Assembly (NCBI RefSeq): GCF_000308315.1
Contig: NZ_CALJ01000057.1
Coordinates: forward strand, 1-39,502
Source: Legionella tunisiensis
Lineage (GTDB): Bacteria; Pseudomonadota; Gammaproteobacteria; Legionellales; Legionellaceae
Length of the DNA stretch: 39,502 bases
Direction of reading: 5' to 3'
The position numbers and the translations under genes were made by a program. Position 1 is the stretch's first letter, and each line of letters starts with the position of its first letter. The notes under the pieces are model-generated. The model did not search any database and was not told the DNA's origin. It was given only the letters and a program-made list of their open reading frames with translations. Shown here piece by piece: positions 37,151 through 39,502 of the stretch.

Positions 37151-38029
37151 ATGAGAATAGAACAGAGAGGCTTATACGCTTTAGATGCAGTCATTCAAAC
37201 GCAGAGTTTTGCGGCAGCAGCTAAACAATTATTTATTACCCAGCCAGCAGTTAGTTTGCGTATCAAACAATTGGAAACCCAATTCGGTCAACCTTTGCTT
37301 ATTCGTTCATTACCCTATCAAGCGACTCCTTTGGGGGAAAAATTACTTAGTTTGCTACGTCGTACACGTTTGTTAGAAGAGCATTTATTACAAGAAATTC
37401 AACAAGATACACCGGCACGTCTTTCTGTTGCTTTGAATCGCGATAGTTTGGAAACTTGGTTTGTTCGTTTGTTGGAGGAGTTGAAGCTGCTGGAGAAAAT
37501 CAATATTGACATCATCACCGATGATCAGGAAATAACCATTGATTATTTTCGTAAAGGATCAGTATCTGCTTGTGTTACCAGCTACGATCGGTCTTTGCCG
37601 GGTTGCGAGTGTGTTCTGTTGGGGCATATGGATTATTTATTAGTAGCCTCACCAGATTTTGTTGCCCGCCATTTTAAGGCCAAAAAATCGGTGGTGGATA
37701 ATTTATTAGCAGCACCGATGATTATTTTTGATAGCCGCGATCGCTTACCGGAACATTATTTTAAACACTTCTTTCAGCATTCATTTACCAGACATCGTTA
37801 TCATATGGTGCCTTCTGTGCAAGGATATAAGCAGTTTGCTTTAAAGGGTTATGGCTATGGCTGGATTCCGAGCCTGGATATTCGTGATGAGTTAGCACAG
37901 GGATTATTAGTAGAACTTTGCCCTGATAAACGATGGTTGATGCCTTTATACCTGCATTACTGGCAGTTACCTGCCAGGCAATACAAGCTTTTTATAGAAA
38001 AATTACTGAAGGAGCCAAGCGCTTTCTAA
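37151..38029 (+). CDS. argP: LysR-type regulator, ArgP family
   Basis: A 293-residue transcription factor. The N-terminal winged helix-turn-helix reads SFAAAAKQLFITQPAVSLRI then QLETQFGQPLLIRS, the LysR signature. The effector domain follows with ATPLGEKLLSLLRRT, YLLVASPDFVARHF and the C-terminal GYGYGWIPSLDIRDEL, as in ArgP/IciA. ArgP senses basic amino acids and drives the exporter gene argO, which stands divergently here. ATG 37151 starts at MRIEQRGLYALDAV. Frame intact. Both genes probably share the inverted repeat upstream. Confidence 0.88.
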   Translation: MRIEQRGLYALDAVIQTQSFAAAAKQLFITQPAVSLRIKQLETQFGQPLLIRSLPYQATPLGEKLLSLLRRTRLLEEHLLQEIQQDTPARLSVALNRDSLETWFVRLLEELKLLEKINIDIITDDQEITIDYFRKGSVSACVTSYDRSLPGCECVLLGHMDYLLVASPDFVARHFKAKKSVVDNLLAAPMIIFDSRDRLPEHYFKHFFQHSFTRHRYHMVPSVQGYKQFALKGYGYGWIPSLDIRDELAQGLLVELCPDKRWLMPLYLHYWQLPARQYKLFIEKLLKEPSAF

Positions 38030-38056
38030 TTTAAAAATAATCATAAAATAGTGCGT

Positions 38057-38410
38057 TTAAGCGACATCAACTTCGATTTTGTCTTGATTGATGCGAGTAG
38101 GGTAAATTTTCAAGTTCTTCGGTTTGACAACTTTTCCCAAAAGATTCCCTACAGCAGGCGGCCATGGTGACCAGCATTTTACATCGCCAGTGGTCAAATC
38201 AAATTCACTTTTGTGAAAAGGACAGACAATGGCACAATCATCCGTAATTTTACCTTTAGCAAGGGGAAGCTTGAAATGGGGGCATTGCGCCTGCACTGCG
38301 TGCACTTGTTTATTATGCCAGATAAAGAGAATTTTGTGACCGTCAATAAGCAACGTTTCTCTCTCGTTTTGTTGTAATTGGGCTAAATCAACTGCCGCTT
38401 TCCACACCAT
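38057..38410 (-). CDS. Rieske [2Fe-2S] ferredoxin
   Basis: A 117-residue small electron carrier. The cluster-binding pattern Cys-x-His then Cys-x2-His is complete: CPHF (Cys43, His45) and CPFH (Cys63, His66), with 17 residues between. The start at ATG 38410 follows AAGGAATTCTT, which decides it over the longer frame from 38446. It resembles the NirD/BphF class of soluble Rieske ferredoxins. No oxygenase or reductase gene is next to it, so its partner is unknown. Frame intact. Confidence 0.84.
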   Translation of the reverse strand: MVWKAAVDLAQLQQNERETLLIDGHKILFIWHNKQVHAVQAQCPHFKLPLAKGKITDDCAIVCPFHKSEFDLTTGDVKCWSPWPPAVGNLLGKVVKPKNLKIYPTRINQDKIEVDVA

Positions 38411-38479
38411 AAGAATTCCTTGGTTGTCCATGAAGGATGGAATCATAGCAATGCTTGTCGGAGATGTCAGCCGAATTAT

Positions 38480-38688
38480 TAGACTTCTTTCGAAACGGCT
38501 CTGCGCACTGTTGCTCTCACTACAGTGAGTTTTGAAAGCAGTTTATTGGCTTTTTGAAACGCGACTGCATTGTGTAGCGCTTCGTCCGTACAGTGCTCAA
38601 ATCCTCCTGTACTGGCGTGTACACTGTGGTTCTGCGTGCTGTTTTTCCTCGTACTGTCCTCACTTTGGCGGGCTTCGAAAGAAGTCTA
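38480..38688. repeat. MITE-like element with 15-base terminal inverted repeats
   Basis: TAGACTTCTTTCGAA (38480-38494) is inverted exactly as TTCGAAAGAAGTCTA (38674-38688), enclosing 209 bases without a gene. Inside lies CTCACTACAGTGAG, a further small palindrome. Size, perfect ends and lack of coding capacity fit a miniature transposable element or a structured intergenic repeat. A possible ATT direct repeat flanks it, but is too short to prove insertion. A shorter, diverged relative is at 35491-35545. Confidence 0.6.
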
Positions 38689-38722
38689 TTGTCATTTTTC
38701 ACTAAATCCAGTACTAACAACA

Positions 38723-38750
38723 TTGCAAGTTGTGTGAGTAGGGGTATAAA
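38723..38750 (+). promoter_or_regulatory. Sigma-70 type promoter of the cytochrome gene
   Basis: TTGCAA (38723-38728) and TATAAA (38745-38750) are 16 bases apart, just after the repeat element. Transcription would start near 38757, 54 bases before the start at 38811. Confidence 0.45.
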
Positions 38751-38810
38751 ATGCCAGATTAATTTTTCCTGTCTGTAGATTACCAAGGGTAATAAGTTTA
38801 AGGAGGGAGC

Positions 38811-39502
38811 GTGGGCTCTTTGTTGAAAAGAAACGCAATTATTGTGTCTTTTTTAGCGTTAGCGATGGTTTTTTCAGGAGCTTTATGGGCTGCTGAGAAA
38901 AGCTCTAGCGAACCGATGGATCCTTTGATCGATGGGTATTACCCTACTTACCCTCCTACTAAGCCTGCCAGTGGAGCTCAGGAAGAATTGATTAAACGCG
39001 GTGAGTATTTGGCGCGGGTGGGTGATTGTATTGCCTGTCATACCGACGTTCAAGGCAAGACTGCCGCTTTTGCAGGGGGATTACCGATTAATACTCCCTT
39101 TGGTACTTTTTATAGTCCTAATATTACACCCGACAAAAAACAGGAATTGGGAATTGGACAGAGCAAGATTTCATTCGTGCTTTGAAAGAAGGACGGGATC
39201 CCCAGGGTAGAAATTATTTCCCTGTTTTTCCTTATGTCTATTTCTCCAAAATCTCAGATGACGATGCGCGTGCATTATATGCTTATTTTATGAGCATTCC
39301 CCCGGTCGAGCAAAAAATAAAGACTTGCCCTTTCCCTTTGGTGTACCTGGTGCACGTTTTTCTTTGTGGGGATGGAACTTATTGTTTTTCTTCCCGGAAG
39401 ATAATGCGATTGCCTATGAGTCTGATAAATCACCAGCATGGAATCGAGGTAAATATATTGTCGATAGTTTAGGACACTGTAGCATGTGTCACACGCCGCT
39501 TA
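38811..39502 (+). CDS. Multihaem cytochrome c, alcohol dehydrogenase type, partial (frame broken twice)
   Basis: Exported c-type cytochrome that runs off the right edge. GTG 38811 follows AAGGAGGGAGC, an excellent ribosome site. A signal peptide (to about residue 28, ending LWAA) is followed by the first haem site CIACH (Cys73, Cys76, His77), then FGTFYSPNITPD, the haem-ligand region IRALKEGRDPQGRNYFPVFP and ARALYAYFMSIPPV. A second haem site CSMCH appears at the very end. This matches the three-haem cytochrome subunit of membrane alcohol or gluconate dehydrogenases. Bases are missing in the A6 runs at 39135-39140 and 39312-39317. The rest of the gene lies outside. Confidence 0.82.

Noticed and set aside
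38520-38786. A reverse-strand 88-residue gene across the repeat
   Set aside because: It is low in protein-like features, spans the non-coding inverted repeat and has no plausible ribosome site.
1908-39502. Reading every broken gene as a pseudogene
   Set aside because: The breaks sit in short homopolymers, are mostly losses of one base, and include ubiE, ubiB and tatA, while motifs on both sides are fully conserved.

Overview
This window looks like chromosome of a Legionella-type gammaproteobacterium. That is inferred from gene content: ubiE-ubiJ-ubiB-tatA-tatB with no tatC after it, a polyhydroxyalkanoate synthase, a small F-box protein, and many orphan proteins with effector-like features scattered among housekeeping genes. 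The DNA is AT-rich and its coding regions carry many A and T runs. No rRNA, tRNA, CRISPR array, integrase or transposase gene was recognised.

A property of the data dominates the reading. At least 30 genes-in-pieces junctions can be repaired by changing one base, nearly always adding one A or T to a run of 3-7 identical bases. The affected genes include ubiE, ubiJ, ubiB, tatA, rtcB and phaC, which one would not expect to be dead together. I therefore read them as homopolymer undercalls in the assembly and give reconstructed whole-gene spans, noting each break. Real pseudogenes could hide among them.

Layout. 274-4925: a tripartite efflux operon (TolC-like channel, lipoprotein adaptor, ABC ATPase, MacB-type permease). 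4932-6586: two reverse-strand orphans, one HAD-like. 6797-9588: queuosine-precursor transporter, F-box protein, archease and RtcB RNA ligase. 9639-11843: a large membrane protein and a polar-amino-acid-type binding protein on the reverse strand. 11997-13957: AMP nucleosidase and a small membrane protein. 14023-15462: a HAD-like protein lacking its nucleophile and a small orphan. 15575-23054: aldo/keto reductase, CAP-domain secreted protein, DUF333-like protein, two short-chain dehydrogenases, a CatB-type acetyltransferase, TerC, a candidate CNF/CheD-like deamidase and a small secreted protein. 23119-26195: chromate transporter and PhaC on the reverse strand. 26843-28783: MltB and an MsrB-MsrA fusion. 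28806-33562: an orphan, then the ubiquinone/Tat operon on the reverse strand. 33832-38410: MFS transporter, DUF1841, an orphan, the divergent argO/argP pair and a Rieske ferredoxin. 38480-38688: a MITE-like repeat. 38811 to the right edge: a multihaem cytochrome c cut by the window.

The best leads are the F-box protein at 7457-7698, the CNF/CheD-like candidate at 21306-22417, the nucleophile-less HAD protein at 14023-14871, a hairpin that covers the ribosome site of the queuosine-precursor transporter, and the repeat element at 38480-38688 with a diverged short relative at 35491-35545.
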